Shown: positions 39,640-47,795 of the stretch, piece after piece
Layout: each line of letters begins with the position of its first letter
Numbering within the stretch: the first letter of the stretch is position 1
Source of the DNA: Micromonospora ureilytica
GTDB taxonomy: Bacteria; Actinomycetota; Actinomycetes; Mycobacteriales; Micromonosporaceae
DNA length: 64,000 nt
NCBI RefSeq assembly: GCF_015751765.1
Contig: NZ_JADOTX010000001.1
Span: forward strand, 434,001-498,000
Direction: 5' to 3'
Position numbers and translations under genes: made by a program
Notes under the pieces: generated by a model
Database searches by the model: none
The model's input: the letters and a program-made list of their open reading frames with translations, nothing else
What the model was told of the DNA's origin: nothing

Positions 39640-39858
39640 ATGCCCGTCAAACCGAAGTGGGAACGGCTCGCGGACCACATCCGGGGCCAGATCGAGTCAG
39701 GAGAGCTTGCACCGGGGGACCAGTTGCCCTCCACGGTGCAGCTCAAGGCTCAGCACGGCGTTTCGACGACCGTGGTCCGGCAGGCCATCCTGGTCCTTCA
39801 AACGCAGGGCTGGGTGCAGGGTGTTCACGGGCTCGGCGTGTTCGTCGCCGACCGCTGA
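39640..39858 (+). CDS. Small GntR-family DNA-binding protein (winged helix only)
   Basis: 72 residues, ATG at 39640. The whole protein is one GntR winged helix: WERLADHIRGQIESGELAPGDQLPS, then QLKAQHGVSTTVVRQAILVLQTQGW and the wing HGLGVFV. Typical GntR regulators have 150 or more residues of ligand domain, absent here, so any effector must act through another protein or the protein is a constitutive repressor. Single-domain GntR genes are common in actinobacterial accessory and integrative elements. Likely autoregulated through the upstream palindrome. Confidence 0.85.
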   Translation: MPVKPKWERLADHIRGQIESGELAPGDQLPSTVQLKAQHGVSTTVVRQAILVLQTQGWVQGVHGLGVFVADR

Positions 39859-39874
39859 ACCCGTGGACGCCACG

Positions 39875-39924
39875 AGATCTTGGAAGGAAAGTGCCCCTAG
39901 AGGGGCCGAATTCGTCCAAGATCT
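39875..39924. terminator. Two-level hairpin after the GntR gene
   Basis: AGATCTTGGA (39875-39884) pairs exactly with TCCAAGATCT (39915-39924). An inner GCCCCT-AG-AGGGGC stem lies at 39893-39906. It starts 17 bp after the GntR stop. The AAGATC edge resembles other intergenic hairpins in the window. Confidence 0.65.
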
Positions 39925-40046
39925 ACCGCGGTGGGGTCGCTGATGCGCGATCAGGCGGTCGCGCTGGGTGCGCGGATCTCGTACGCTCCCATGTGGTCTC
40001 TGCCGGTGCGGTGGTGGAGGCGATGGTCCATCACGGGGAGGTGCGC

Positions 40047-40310
40047 GTGAGCGCAGCACAGATCATCGCGAGGTTGGCGGCGGCGTCGCAGAAGCTGGAC
40101 GAGGCGAAGGCCAAGACCGCAGCGGCAGCACAGGACGCCGCCGAGGCGCGAGCACTCGTCGCCGGTGCGTTGGAAGGCGTAGCCGCCGGTCCGCTGGTCG
40201 GCATGATCGATTCGTACCGCCAGGCGCTTGCGCAGGCGTCCCAGGGTGGCGACCCGGCAAAGCAGCACGTGCAGGAGACGATCGCCAAGGTCCGAGCGCT
40301 GGGAAACTGA
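40047..40310 (+). CDS. DUF6244-like small helical protein
   Basis: 87 residues from GTG 40047, preceded by GGGGAGGTG (40035-40043); the longer frame upstream is ignored. The sequence is an alpha-helical, Ala/Lys/Gln-rich chain (SAAQIIARLAAASQKLDEAKAKT) with a short conserved-looking centre, GPLVGMIDSYRQALAQAS, and the end ETIAKVRAL. It resembles the small actinobacterial DUF6244 family, recurrent in Micromonosporaceae and of unknown function. It lies downstream of the GntR gene after the hairpin. Confidence 0.65.
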   Translation: MSAAQIIARLAAASQKLDEAKAKTAAAAQDAAEARALVAGALEGVAAGPLVGMIDSYRQALAQASQGGDPAKQHVQETIAKVRALGN

Positions 40311-40363
40311 CCACGGGTGGTGGCAGCGCAATCCACCAACCACCCGCGGCAGCCGGCGTCACC

Positions 40364-40663
40364 TTGCGCCCTGCGGTCCCACGATTAGGGTCGGCGCTCC
40401 CGGACCGCGACGGACGACGTGAGGCGCGGAGCCGAGAGAGCCGGGAGGCGCCGCAGCCCACCAGACGCAGGAGCGTCGGCCCAGAGGCAATTGCTGTTGG
40501 CGGGTCAGCGGCGGCGACAGCATGGGCGACGGTTTCGGAGTTCTTGCCGGCTCTGCCGAAGGCGGTAGCCGGCGTCGTCCTCGGGGCCGTGGCAACCTGG
40601 GGATCCCTCAAGGCTTACAAAGCGAGATCGCAGGATGGCGGAGGTTCCGTTGAAGATCGATGA
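40364..40663 (+). CDS. Possible small membrane protein (uncertain ORF)
   Basis: 99 residues if it starts at TTG 40364; no ribosome site confirms this. The first half is Arg-rich and doubtful. The second half has one hydrophobic stretch (FLPALPKAVAGVVLGAVATWGSL, with the segment split by Pro and Lys) followed by a charged tail. It overlaps the next ORF by about 29 bp. It may be a real small membrane gene whose start I cannot place, or a remnant. Confidence 0.3.
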   Translation: MRPAVPRLGSALPDRDGRREARSRESREAPQPTRRRSVGPEAIAVGGSAAATAWATVSEFLPALPKAVAGVVLGAVATWGSLKAYKARSQDGGGSVEDR

Positions 40664-41096
40664 GCGAGTTGAGCAGCTCGTCCGTGACGCGTTGCACTGG
40701 GCCGTCAAGCGGCAACCGGTTGAGTTTGATGAAGCGCTCAAGGCGTTTTCTGACGCATACCTGCGACAGTCCGCCCTGGAGTTGCTGGCTGCCATCACGG
40801 CCTTCGTCAGTGCGGACATTTGCCAAGGCAGGCCGTCGACTGAGCAGATCAAGCAGTTGGCCGAGGAGGTTGCCGACGCAGAAGGTTGGAGCTCGGCAAC
40901 CTCTCCCGAGGTCGAAGCCTTCCTCGATGCTGTTGTGACCGGTCGACCGTTGTCAGGTGTGCTGCCAGCCGACAGCGCAGTCGTCCTGGCTTTCGTGGTA
41001 GCCGCAAGTCTCCTGTCTTTTCGCCCTAAGAGTGAGGGCGAGTGGTGGTTCAACTACCTGGACAGGGTGGAGGCAGCCATCGAGGCGGCGGGGTGA
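40635..41096 (+). CDS. Hypothetical helical protein
   Basis: 153 residues from ATG 40635. TTG 40650, with GGAGG 5 nt upstream, is a credible alternative and would remove five residues. The protein is helical and acidic, with LKIDERVEQLVRDALHWAVKRQPVEFDEALKAFSDAYL at the start. A later hydrophobic helix (DSAVVLAFVVAASLLSF) is followed by EGEWWFNYLDRVEAA. Its stop overlaps the GTG of the next gene (GTGA). Lower GC and more varied codons than the core genes support recent acquisition. Family not recognised. Confidence 0.6.
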   Translation: MAEVPLKIDERVEQLVRDALHWAVKRQPVEFDEALKAFSDAYLRQSALELLAAITAFVSADICQGRPSTEQIKQLAEEVADAEGWSSATSPEVEAFLDAVVTGRPLSGVLPADSAVVLAFVVAASLLSFRPKSEGEWWFNYLDRVEAAIEAAG

Positions 41097-41542
41097 CCGG
41101 CGTGCCTGAGCCGGTCGTCCAAGACGGTGGCGAGCTGGACGGCTTCCGCATCGGCTATCTGCCGCCGGACGTTGCTGACCTGGTTTCGGACTTCGCCTCC
41201 GAGTGGGAGGACGTCACTTTCACCACGCGGGTCTGGGAACGTCAAGTTGAGGACGGCCACCGAGTCGACCTGCGGGTACACGTGCTCCGGGGCGACCGGC
41301 TGGGCGCCCTCGCCGAGCTACGCGACTTCCTGGCCGAGTATCACGAGCGCGATAACGCAGACTGGGCACTCACCGACTTTCAGCATGGCGAGGATCCCGG
41401 CCTCATCGGTGCCGCCGAGGCGTTTTGGCTGGCCGCGCCTGGGGTGGCCGTCAACGTGCTGGTCGATCCGGAGCGGTTCCCCGCGGACACCTTGCGGGCG
41501 ATTACGCAGCGGATTACAGCAGCCGCCAGCCCCCGGGCTTAG
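41093..41542 (+). CDS. Hypothetical acidic protein
   Basis: 149 residues from GTG 41093, which overlaps the previous stop; GTG 41102 is an alternative. The sequence alternates strands and helices (IGYLPPDVADLVSDFASEWEDVTFTTRVWER) and contains DWALTDFQHGEDPGLIGAAEAFW. No signal peptide or membrane segment. It resembles small actinobacterial proteins found beside toxin-antitoxin-like genes, but I cannot assign a family. Coupled to the preceding gene, so probably functionally paired with it. Confidence 0.6.
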   Translation: MTGVPEPVVQDGGELDGFRIGYLPPDVADLVSDFASEWEDVTFTTRVWERQVEDGHRVDLRVHVLRGDRLGALAELRDFLAEYHERDNADWALTDFQHGEDPGLIGAAEAFWLAAPGVAVNVLVDPERFPADTLRAITQRITAAASPRA

Positions 41543-41579
41543 GGGATCCGCTCGGCTCCGGCAGCCAGGCCCCGGCGGC

Positions 41580-41831
41580 ATGACGAGTCCCGACACGCCG
41601 TCGGTCCAGCTGATACTGGACCGGTCCGCGCTGCTTGCCTACGTGGCCGGGTCCATGGATGTCGCCGAACCCATCCACGAGGTGGCCCACGACGGGGCCC
41701 GGTTGGGTGTGCCGGCTGTGGTCGCGGCCGAAGTGCTGGCGGTGGTGGAGCACGATGCCTCGGTGCTGACCAACGAGGGTACGGCGTACGGCGATGGCGG
41801 CGACCTTCCGGTCATCCGCTTTCCTGGCTAG
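41580..41831 (+). CDS. Short PIN-like protein, possibly truncated
   Basis: 83 residues, ATG at 41580. The first 50 residues look like the start of a PIN-domain (VapC-like) nuclease: QLILDRSALLAYVAGSMDVAEPIHE offers a first acidic residue and the LLAY motif, followed by VPAVVAAEVLAVV. PIN proteins are normally 125-140 residues with three or four acidic residues; here the middle, with the later acidic sites, is missing, and the tail jumps to VLTNEGTAYG. It may be an internally deleted, inactive remnant. The assignment is tentative. Confidence 0.45.
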   Translation: MTSPDTPSVQLILDRSALLAYVAGSMDVAEPIHEVAHDGARLGVPAVVAAEVLAVVEHDASVLTNEGTAYGDGGDLPVIRFPG

Positions 41832-41845
41832 CGCCCTCGACCGGT

Positions 41846-42253
41846 TCAGCGCGTGATGCGGAACGTCTGCTCGAACCGCGGTCCGCCACAGCCCACGTCG
41901 CCGCACAGGTCGAAGCCTCCGCTGATCAGGGCCACACCGGGCTTGATGACGAGGCCGCCACCCTCCACCCACGCCCGCCCGGTCGCGATCTGCGGCTGGC
42001 CGGTGCAGTGGACAGGACCCCAACCGGAGGCGTACGCGACCCTGTCGCCCGACCGTTGTCGGATGATCAGCTCGACGCCACCGGACAGGCCGGATTGGCA
42101 GGTCACGGCGACGCTGACGTCCACGGCGACGCCGCGCGCGACCAGGGTCGCGGACGTGATCTCGCCGTCACTTGCCGCGCTGGCCGGCGTGGGCGCCAGC
42201 ACCACGAACAGTGACAGGCCGAGTAGTGCGATGGTGGTGATGATGCGGCGCAC
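41846..42253 (-). CDS. Small secreted protein
   Basis: 135 residues. A signal peptide spans 1-26 (LFVVLAPTPASA-A). The mature part is beta-rich with four cysteines (TCQSG, PVHCTG, DLCGDVGCGG), likely forming two disulfides outside the cell. No catalytic motif. Flanked by the PIN-like gene (convergent) and the DDN-like gene on the same strand 69 bp upstream. Function unknown. Confidence 0.7.
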   Translation of the reverse strand: MRRIITTIALLGLSLFVVLAPTPASAASDGEITSATLVARGVAVDVSVAVTCQSGLSGGVELIIRQRSGDRVAYASGWGPVHCTGQPQIATGRAWVEGGGLVIKPGVALISGGFDLCGDVGCGGPRFEQTFRITR

Positions 42254-42321
42254 GACGGTCCTCCTTGCCGGAGTGGGTGCTTACCTGGAGTCACCCTAGC
42301 CCTCCCCGGCACTGAGAGATA

Positions 42322-42777
42322 TCAATCGATCGTGGGTTCGCGTTCGATGACGACGACCGGGATCTCGCGGTCGGTCTCCTTCGCGTAGCGGGCGTACGTC
42401 GGGAAGACCTTCGTCATCACCGGCCACAGCCGGACGCGCTCCTCGCCGGTCGCGGTCCGGGCCCGGCCGACGATCCGCTCGGCGCCGACCTGGATCTCCA
42501 CGGTCGGGTCGGCGGTGAGGTTCAGGTACCAGGCGGGGTGCGTGACCGCGCCGCCGTTGGACGCCACCAGCAGATGGTTGTCGCCGTCGCGTCCGTACAT
42601 CAGGGCCGTGCGGCGCAGCTTGCCCGATCGGCGTCCGCGGGTGGTGAGCAGCAGCGAGGGTACGCCGTGGAAGGTGCCGCCGTCGGCGCCGTCGCTCCGC
42701 ACGTAGCGCCGGATGTGGCTGGCGACCCAGCCAACCGGGCTGTCCTCGACCGTCTCGTTCTGCTCGTGTGTGGTCAC
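42322..42777 (-). CDS. F420-dependent (DDN-like) deazaflavin oxidoreductase
   Basis: 151 residues from GTG 42777, chosen because GGAGG lies 7 nt upstream; a start at 42828 adds 17 residues. The split beta-barrel DDN/nitroreductase pattern is clear: LLTTRGRRSGKLRRTALMYGRDGD, then HPAWYLNLTADPTVEIQVG. Members bind coenzyme F420 and reduce quinones, nitroimidazoles or other electrophiles. F420 use is common in Micromonosporaceae. The physiological substrate is unknown. Confidence 0.88.
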   Translation of the reverse strand: MTTHEQNETVEDSPVGWVASHIRRYVRSDGADGGTFHGVPSLLLTTRGRRSGKLRRTALMYGRDGDNHLLVASNGGAVTHPAWYLNLTADPTVEIQVGAERIVGRARTATGEERVRLWPVMTKVFPTYARYAKETDREIPVVVIEREPTID

Positions 42778-42855
42778 GCCATCGCCTCCATCGTCGAGCC
42801 CGGACGGTCGAACGGACGCGTCGACCATACGTCGGGGTCAGGGCGCCCGGATCAA

Positions 42856-43842
42856 TCAGTCGCGCGAGCGCGGCAGGCAGCACTTCTTGTACTTGGCGCC
42901 GGACCCGCACCAGCAGGTGTCGTTGCGGCCGGGTGGCCAGGCGGTCACGCCGGCTTCGTCGAGGCTGTCGGCGTACTCGTCGAGGGTTTCCTCGCTGGTG
43001 GGGTCGCTTCCGGTGGGTTCGGCGAAGGCCGCCAGCCCGGCGGCGGTGCCGACGACCACCCCCAGGTCGGCGCCGCCCAGCCCGGATGCCTCGACGAGGG
43101 CGCGTTCGATCTGGGCGCGGTGCTCGTCCCAGGTGGCGGGGTAGCTGTCAGCGAGGGCGGGCCAGCGCAGCAGCAGCGCGGTGAACTCCGCCTGCGGCCA
43201 GAACAGCAACGTCGCCGGGCCGTCGTCGAGGGCGCCGAGCGCGTGGTCGCTCGCGGCGCGCAGCCGGTCGGCGAGGTTGTCGTACTCGTCGTGGGGTAGG
43301 CCCTGCTCCTCGCGCAGGTCGTGCCGCTGCTGGGCCAGGCCGTAGATCATGGCGGCGGCCTCGTCCTGGGCGTCCTCGGATTCGTGCTGCTGGGTGCGGG
43401 TGCGTTCCAGGATGGCGTCCAGCGCCCCGGTGAGCCATTCCATCGCCGTGTCGCCGTGGCCGGACTCGACCAGCTCGTCGATCAGGTACATGGACTTGGG
43501 GTTGGTCTCCAGCAGCGGACGCAGGGCGGTCAGCTCGGCCATGCCCTCGTCGGTACGTCCGAGGCGCAGCAGCAGGCCGCCGCGCACCCCTCGCGCGTAC
43601 GCGTTGTCGTCCGGCTGCTCGGCGACGGCGCGGGTGGCCAGCGTGAGCGCGTCGGCCAGGTCGCCGGCCTGCTCCAGGATGTCCGCGGCGACCAGCAGGG
43701 CGAACCCGATGTCGTCGGGATCCGCGACGCGCCCCTCGTCGACGGCGCCCACCAGTTCGGCGACGAGCGCGGCCGGGTCGGGGCTCTTGGAACCCAGGTT
43801 GCCGATCTCATCGATGCGGTCGGCGGTCAGCAACTCGGACAT
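42856..43842 (-). CDS. TPR-like protein with C-terminal SEC-C zinc motif
   Basis: 328 residues from ATG 43842 (AGGA upstream); the frame to 43941 is a non-coding extension that crosses a terminator hairpin. Helical repeats of TPR type fill residues about 30-130 (FALLVAADILEQAGDLADALTLATRAVA). The C-terminus has the SEC-C zinc finger CWCGSGAKYKKCC preceded by GRNDT, as in SecA tails and many bacterial adaptor proteins. The role is probably protein or ribosome binding; no enzymatic domain is seen. Confidence 0.85.
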   Translation of the reverse strand: MSELLTADRIDEIGNLGSKSPDPAALVAELVGAVDEGRVADPDDIGFALLVAADILEQAGDLADALTLATRAVAEQPDDNAYARGVRGGLLLRLGRTDEGMAELTALRPLLETNPKSMYLIDELVESGHGDTAMEWLTGALDAILERTRTQQHESEDAQDEAAAMIYGLAQQRHDLREEQGLPHDEYDNLADRLRAASDHALGALDDGPATLLFWPQAEFTALLLRWPALADSYPATWDEHRAQIERALVEASGLGGADLGVVVGTAAGLAAFAEPTGSDPTSEETLDEYADSLDEAGVTAWPPGRNDTCWCGSGAKYKKCCLPRSRD

Positions 43843-43906
43843 GGGCGCATCCTGAAAGACGACGGACGGTGGGTGGGGAAGCGGCCAGCGTACTCCTGGA
43901 TATGCC

Positions 43907-43936
43907 GCAGCCCGGGCGGCGAACCGCCCGGGCTGC
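43907..43936. terminator. Hairpin after the DHA2 transporter gene
   Basis: GCAGCCCGGGCGG (43907-43919), loop CGAA, exact complement 43924-43936. It begins 12 bp past the MFS stop (minus strand) and before the SEC-C gene. No T-run. Confidence 0.75.
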
Positions 43937-43947
43937 GCCACGTTCCC

Positions 43948-45414
43948 TCAGCGGGTCGCTGGCATGGTGGCGAACTCGCCGGCTAGCTCCGACTCGACGA
44001 TCGTCGTGGCGGACGGCCGGCGACCGGCCGACGCCCGCCGGGCGGACGGGACGGCGAGGGCCGCGAGCGCGGCGGCCAGGGCGATCGCGGTGAGGACGAG
44101 AAACCCCATCGTGAAGCCGGCCTCCCTGGGTAGGCCGTTGGCCTGCGGGTGCGCGGTGATCACGCCGCTGACCACGGCCGCGCCGATCGCGCCGCCGATG
44201 GTGCGGATGTTGGCGTTCATGCCGGTCGCCACGCCGGTCTGGCTGGCCGGCACGCTGGCGACGATCAGGTTGGCCATCGAGGCGAAGGCCAGGCCGATGC
44301 CGAGCCCGACCAGGCCACCGGCGACGGCGACCTGCCACCGGGTGTCGTGCGCGGTGGCGAGCATCGCGGAGGCGGCCACGTTGAACGTGGCGCCGGTGGC
44401 GAGCTGCGCCTTGGCGCTGAAGACGGCCTGGAGTCGCCCGGCGATGATGCCGGCGACGAACATCGCGCTGACCATCGGGAGCATGAGCAGGCCGGCCTGA
44501 CTGATGCTCGCCCCGAAGCCGTAACCGGCGGCGGTCGGGGTCTGCAGGAACTGGGGGAGGAACGCGTACACGGAGAACATCGACGCGCCGTAGAGCAGGG
44601 CGACGAGGTTGGTGGTCCAGACGCCGGGCAGGCGCATCATCCGCATGTCGATCAGCGGATTCTTCGACCGCAGTTCGGTCACCAGCCAGCCGACCAGCAG
44701 CACCACGGCGAGCGCCAGCAGACCGAGCACCCGGGCGGAGGTCCAGCCCCAGGTGGCGCCCTGGCTGATCGGCAGCAGCAACGCGACAAGCCAGCCGGAG
44801 AGCAGCAGTGTGGCGCGCCAGTCGATGCGACCGGGGGTACGGACCGGCGACTCGGGCACGAACAGGTGGGCGGCCACGGCGGTCAGCCCGACCACGACCA
44901 TGGGGATCCAGAACAGCCAGCGGTAGTCCAGCGTGCTGACGATCGGGCCGGCCAGCACGATGCCCAGGCCGCCGCCGACGGCGACGATCGCCGAGATGGC
45001 GGCCACGGCGGTGGAGACCCGCGCGGCGGGGAACTCGTCGCGGATGATGCCGAACGACAGCGGGAAGACCGCTCCGCCGATGCCCTGGACGACCCGGGCG
45101 AGGATGAGGACGCCGATGTTCGGCGCGATGGCGGCCAGCAGGCAGCCGAGGGCGAGGGCGGCGAGCGAGACGACGAGCATCCGCTCCTTGCCGATCATGT
45201 CGCCGACGCGTCCGAGGATCGGCGTGAAGATCGACGCGCTGAGCAGGTAGGCGGTCAGGACCCAGGTCACTGTGTTCTGGGAGGTGTGCAGGTCCTGCTG
45301 GATGGTCGGCAGCACCGGGGTGATCAGCGACTGGAGCATCGCGAAGAACCCGGCGCCGGCCGCGAGCACGGTGAAGGTGAGCCGACGCGAGCTGCGTCGG
45401 GAGGTCACTGCCAC
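43948..45414 (-). CDS. MFS drug exporter, DHA2 type (14 helices)
   Basis: 488 residues from GTG 45414 (GGGAG 9 nt upstream). About fourteen membrane segments. The proton/drug motifs are present: LGRVGDMIGKERMLVVSL (loop 2-3), QGIGGAVFPLSFGIIRDEFP (motif C region) and GWRWLFW-like DYRWLFWIP. DHA2 pumps export drugs, dyes or antibiotics in exchange for protons. It is divergent from a TetR gene with three dyads between the starts, a classical repressor-exporter pair. Confidence 0.92.
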   Translation of the reverse strand: MAVTSRRSSRRLTFTVLAAGAGFFAMLQSLITPVLPTIQQDLHTSQNTVTWVLTAYLLSASIFTPILGRVGDMIGKERMLVVSLAALALGCLLAAIAPNIGVLILARVVQGIGGAVFPLSFGIIRDEFPAARVSTAVAAISAIVAVGGGLGIVLAGPIVSTLDYRWLFWIPMVVVGLTAVAAHLFVPESPVRTPGRIDWRATLLLSGWLVALLLPISQGATWGWTSARVLGLLALAVVLLVGWLVTELRSKNPLIDMRMMRLPGVWTTNLVALLYGASMFSVYAFLPQFLQTPTAAGYGFGASISQAGLLMLPMVSAMFVAGIIAGRLQAVFSAKAQLATGATFNVAASAMLATAHDTRWQVAVAGGLVGLGIGLAFASMANLIVASVPASQTGVATGMNANIRTIGGAIGAAVVSGVITAHPQANGLPREAGFTMGFLVLTAIALAAALAALAVPSARRASAGRRPSATTIVESELAGEFATMPATR

Positions 45415-45542
45415 GAGAGAAAACTCCCTGAGTACGTACGGGAATGAGGCTTGTCACCCGTCGTCTGGGACGGGGTGGTCTGTCGGGGTCCGGGCGATCG
45501 GGGTGGCCAGGCGGCGATCGGGCGGGTCCCGAGGTAAGGTAA

Positions 45543-45607
45543 CCGGAGGCAGGCCTCCGGGATTCCGGAGGGGTGCCTCCACTAAGCTAACGGAGGGTCC
45601 CCTCCGG
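45543..45607. promoter_or_regulatory. Three GGAGG/CCTCC dyads, candidate TetR operators
   Basis: CCGGAGGC-AG-GCCTCCGG (45543-45560) is an exact palindrome. GGAGG-GGTG-CCTCC lies within 45565-45580, and CGGAGG-GTCC-CCTCCG at 45591-45606. They fill the gap between the divergent exporter and TetR starts, so repressor binding would shut both. Confidence 0.7.
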
Positions 45608-45635
45608 ATGCAACCAGGGTGAGGTGACGCACGTC

Positions 45636-46217
45636 ATGACCGGTGCGAGGCAGGCGCCCGAGGTCTTCGCCCAGCGGCCCAAGCGGGCCGACGCGCGGCG
45701 TAACTACGACGCCCTGATCGTGGCGGCCCGTGAGGCGTTCGCCGAGCACGGCGCCGCAGCCTCCCTGGAGGACGTGGCCCGCCGGGCCGGCGTGGGCATC
45801 GGCACTCTCTACCGCAACTTCCCGACCCGTCGGCACCTGTTCGAGGCCGTGTACGTCGAGGAGGTCCGGGCTCTCTGCCACTCCGCCGAGGGCCTGGCCG
45901 AGCTGCCACCCTGGGACGCGTTCGTCGCCTGGCTGCACCGCTTCGTCGCGTACGTCGCCACCAAGCGGGCGCTCGCCGAGCAGTTGCTGCACGACTCCGA
46001 GATCTTCGCCAGCTGCCGCACGGAGATCTTCTCCGCCGGTGAGCCGCTGATGCGTCGCGCCCAGGCCGCCGGTGTGGTCCGTGACGACATCGGCTTCGAC
46101 GACGTGGTGCGGCTGATCAGTGGCCTCACCATGGCCCAGTTCCCGTCACCCGAACAGCGCGACAGGGTGCTCGGCGTCGCCCTGGACGGCCTGCGACCAC
46201 CGGCCGCGTCGCGCTGA
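45636..46217 (+). CDS. TetR-family repressor of the DHA2 exporter
   Basis: 193 residues from ATG 45636 (GAGGTG 10 nt upstream); a GTG at 45624 overlaps that site. The helix-turn-helix is standard: RRNYDALIVAAREAFAEHG, then LEDVARRAGVGIGTLYRNFPTR. The C-terminal half resembles SbtR-type TetR_C domains (FLHRFVAYVATKRALAEQLL). Divergent placement and the dyads upstream argue that it represses the exporter and itself. Confidence 0.9.
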   Translation: MTGARQAPEVFAQRPKRADARRNYDALIVAAREAFAEHGAAASLEDVARRAGVGIGTLYRNFPTRRHLFEAVYVEEVRALCHSAEGLAELPPWDAFVAWLHRFVAYVATKRALAEQLLHDSEIFASCRTEIFSAGEPLMRRAQAAGVVRDDIGFDDVVRLISGLTMAQFPSPEQRDRVLGVALDGLRPPAASR

Positions 46218-46232
46218 CGCCCGTCCGGCCGG

Positions 46233-47597
46233 TCAGCTGTCGACAAGCAGCAGCCACTCGTCGTCGAGGCGCTCCACAGTGGTGCCCGCCGGCCAGCGGT
46301 GGCCAGGATCGGCCAACGCCCGAGCCTGCTCGACCTGCGGCGGCCGGCTGAACTGCGTGTCGCGGAAGCTGGTCATGCTGTGGAACCGGGCTCGGCCGAA
46401 GTTCGCGGCGTCGAGAAAGCGGGCCCGGTCGAACAGCGCCTCCGCGCCGAACACGGTCCAGCGGAACAGCGCCATGTTCGTGAAACGGACGGCGTGGAAG
46501 CCGGCCGATCGGCCGAACTCGGTGTGCTCCATCGACAGGGCGCCGTCGAAGACGGCCTCCCGAAACGTGGCGGCGTCCTCGAAGCGGGTCGCGTCGAAGC
46601 TGGTCGGCTGACCGAAGGTCACCCGACGAAACGAGGTCAGGCCGGCGAAGCTGGCACGCCGGCAGGACAGGCCGCCGACGAAGGTGGCGTCGTCGAAGCT
46701 GGCTCCACCGCCGACGCGAATGCCGTCCAGGATGACCTCGCCGTCGGCCGCGAGCCCTTCGAAGACCACGTCGTCGACGGTCGCCGCCGTGAGCAGCAGC
46801 CGCCCCTGCGCCGTCGCGCCCGCGAAGGTGGTCGTGCCGGTGAACACCGCGCCGGTGAAGTTCGCGTCGACGAGCGTGCAGCCGGCGGCGTCGAAGTCGA
46901 CAAGCGTGGCGCCGGCCAGGTCGAGCCTCAGCTCCGGCCAGTGGGTCGCGTCGTCCGCGCGCAGGTGCCGGGTGAGCACGCGCTGCGCGCTGCGCCGGAC
47001 CTCCGTCTCGCGCGGCTCGCCGTCGGGCGCCGGCATCCGCAGGTACGCGCAGAGCACCGCAGCGATGGTCGGGCGCTGCCCCGGATTGTCCTGACCGAGG
47101 CGCTCCAGAGCGTGCAGGCCGCCGAGGCGTACCGCCGCGCTGTCGTTGCCGAGCAGCTCGACCGCGCGGGTGTAGAGCTCGGTCAGCCGACGCTCCGCCG
47201 CGTCGTGCTCGGCGGCTCCGGACTGGCGGTCCTGGTGGCGCTGCGCGGCCTCGGCGACCGTCTCGGCGTGCGCCTGCACCCGGTCGCGGTGCACCTGGTC
47301 CCGTGCGGCGACGCTCTCCTGGTGCCGCTGCGCGCGTTCGGTGATCCACTGGCGGCGGGCGGCGAGCAGCAGCGCGAGCCCTCCGCCGGTGCCGGCGACG
47401 ACAGTCAGTCCGGTGCGGATCGCGTCGATGCGCAGCGTGGCGCGGGTGTCGGGTTGGCTGGCGCGGCCGGCCTCGGTGAGCAGCAGGTCCAGCACCAGCC
47501 AGCCCAGCGCGACGGCGGCCAGTAGGCCGACCAGGACCAGCCACCACGGCATCACCCGCAGCTCGCGCTCGGTGGGTTCGTCGACAGCCACGACCAC
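46233..47597 (-). CDS. Pentapeptide-repeat membrane protein
   Basis: 454 residues from GTG 47597, with further GTG and ATG starts in the next 16 codons. Two membrane helices (about 17-40 and 60-82) are followed by a charged coiled coil rich in RHQ (ITERAQRHQESVAARDQVHRDRVQ) and a helical segment with AVRLGGLHALERLGQDNP. From about 235 to 425 there are pentapeptide-like repeats of A(D/N)FxxA type, with phenylalanine or leucine every fifth position, e.g. FDDATFVGG and FTNMALFRW, giving a right-handed quadrilateral helix. Convergent with the TetR gene. Function unknown. Confidence 0.88.
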   Translation of the reverse strand: MVVAVDEPTERELRVMPWWLVLVGLLAAVALGWLVLDLLLTEAGRASQPDTRATLRIDAIRTGLTVVAGTGGGLALLLAARRQWITERAQRHQESVAARDQVHRDRVQAHAETVAEAAQRHQDRQSGAAEHDAAERRLTELYTRAVELLGNDSAAVRLGGLHALERLGQDNPGQRPTIAAVLCAYLRMPAPDGEPRETEVRRSAQRVLTRHLRADDATHWPELRLDLAGATLVDFDAAGCTLVDANFTGAVFTGTTTFAGATAQGRLLLTAATVDDVVFEGLAADGEVILDGIRVGGGASFDDATFVGGLSCRRASFAGLTSFRRVTFGQPTSFDATRFEDAATFREAVFDGALSMEHTEFGRSAGFHAVRFTNMALFRWTVFGAEALFDRARFLDAANFGRARFHSMTSFRDTQFSRPPQVEQARALADPGHRWPAGTTVERLDDEWLLLVDS

Positions 47598-47795
47598 AGC
47601 ATGCCAGTCACCGATGGTGTCCGATATGGAGCGTGGCGCTATGACCGTTTACGCCCCCGCCGGAACAACGGGTTACCGGCGCGTAACAAGTCATTGACGT
47701 TTCTAAATTGTTAAGGGCATCATCGTCGCACGGTCGACCGGACACCCCCACCCACCTGCCCGGTTCGCCGGGTGCCTCCCCCCGGAGGTGCAGCG

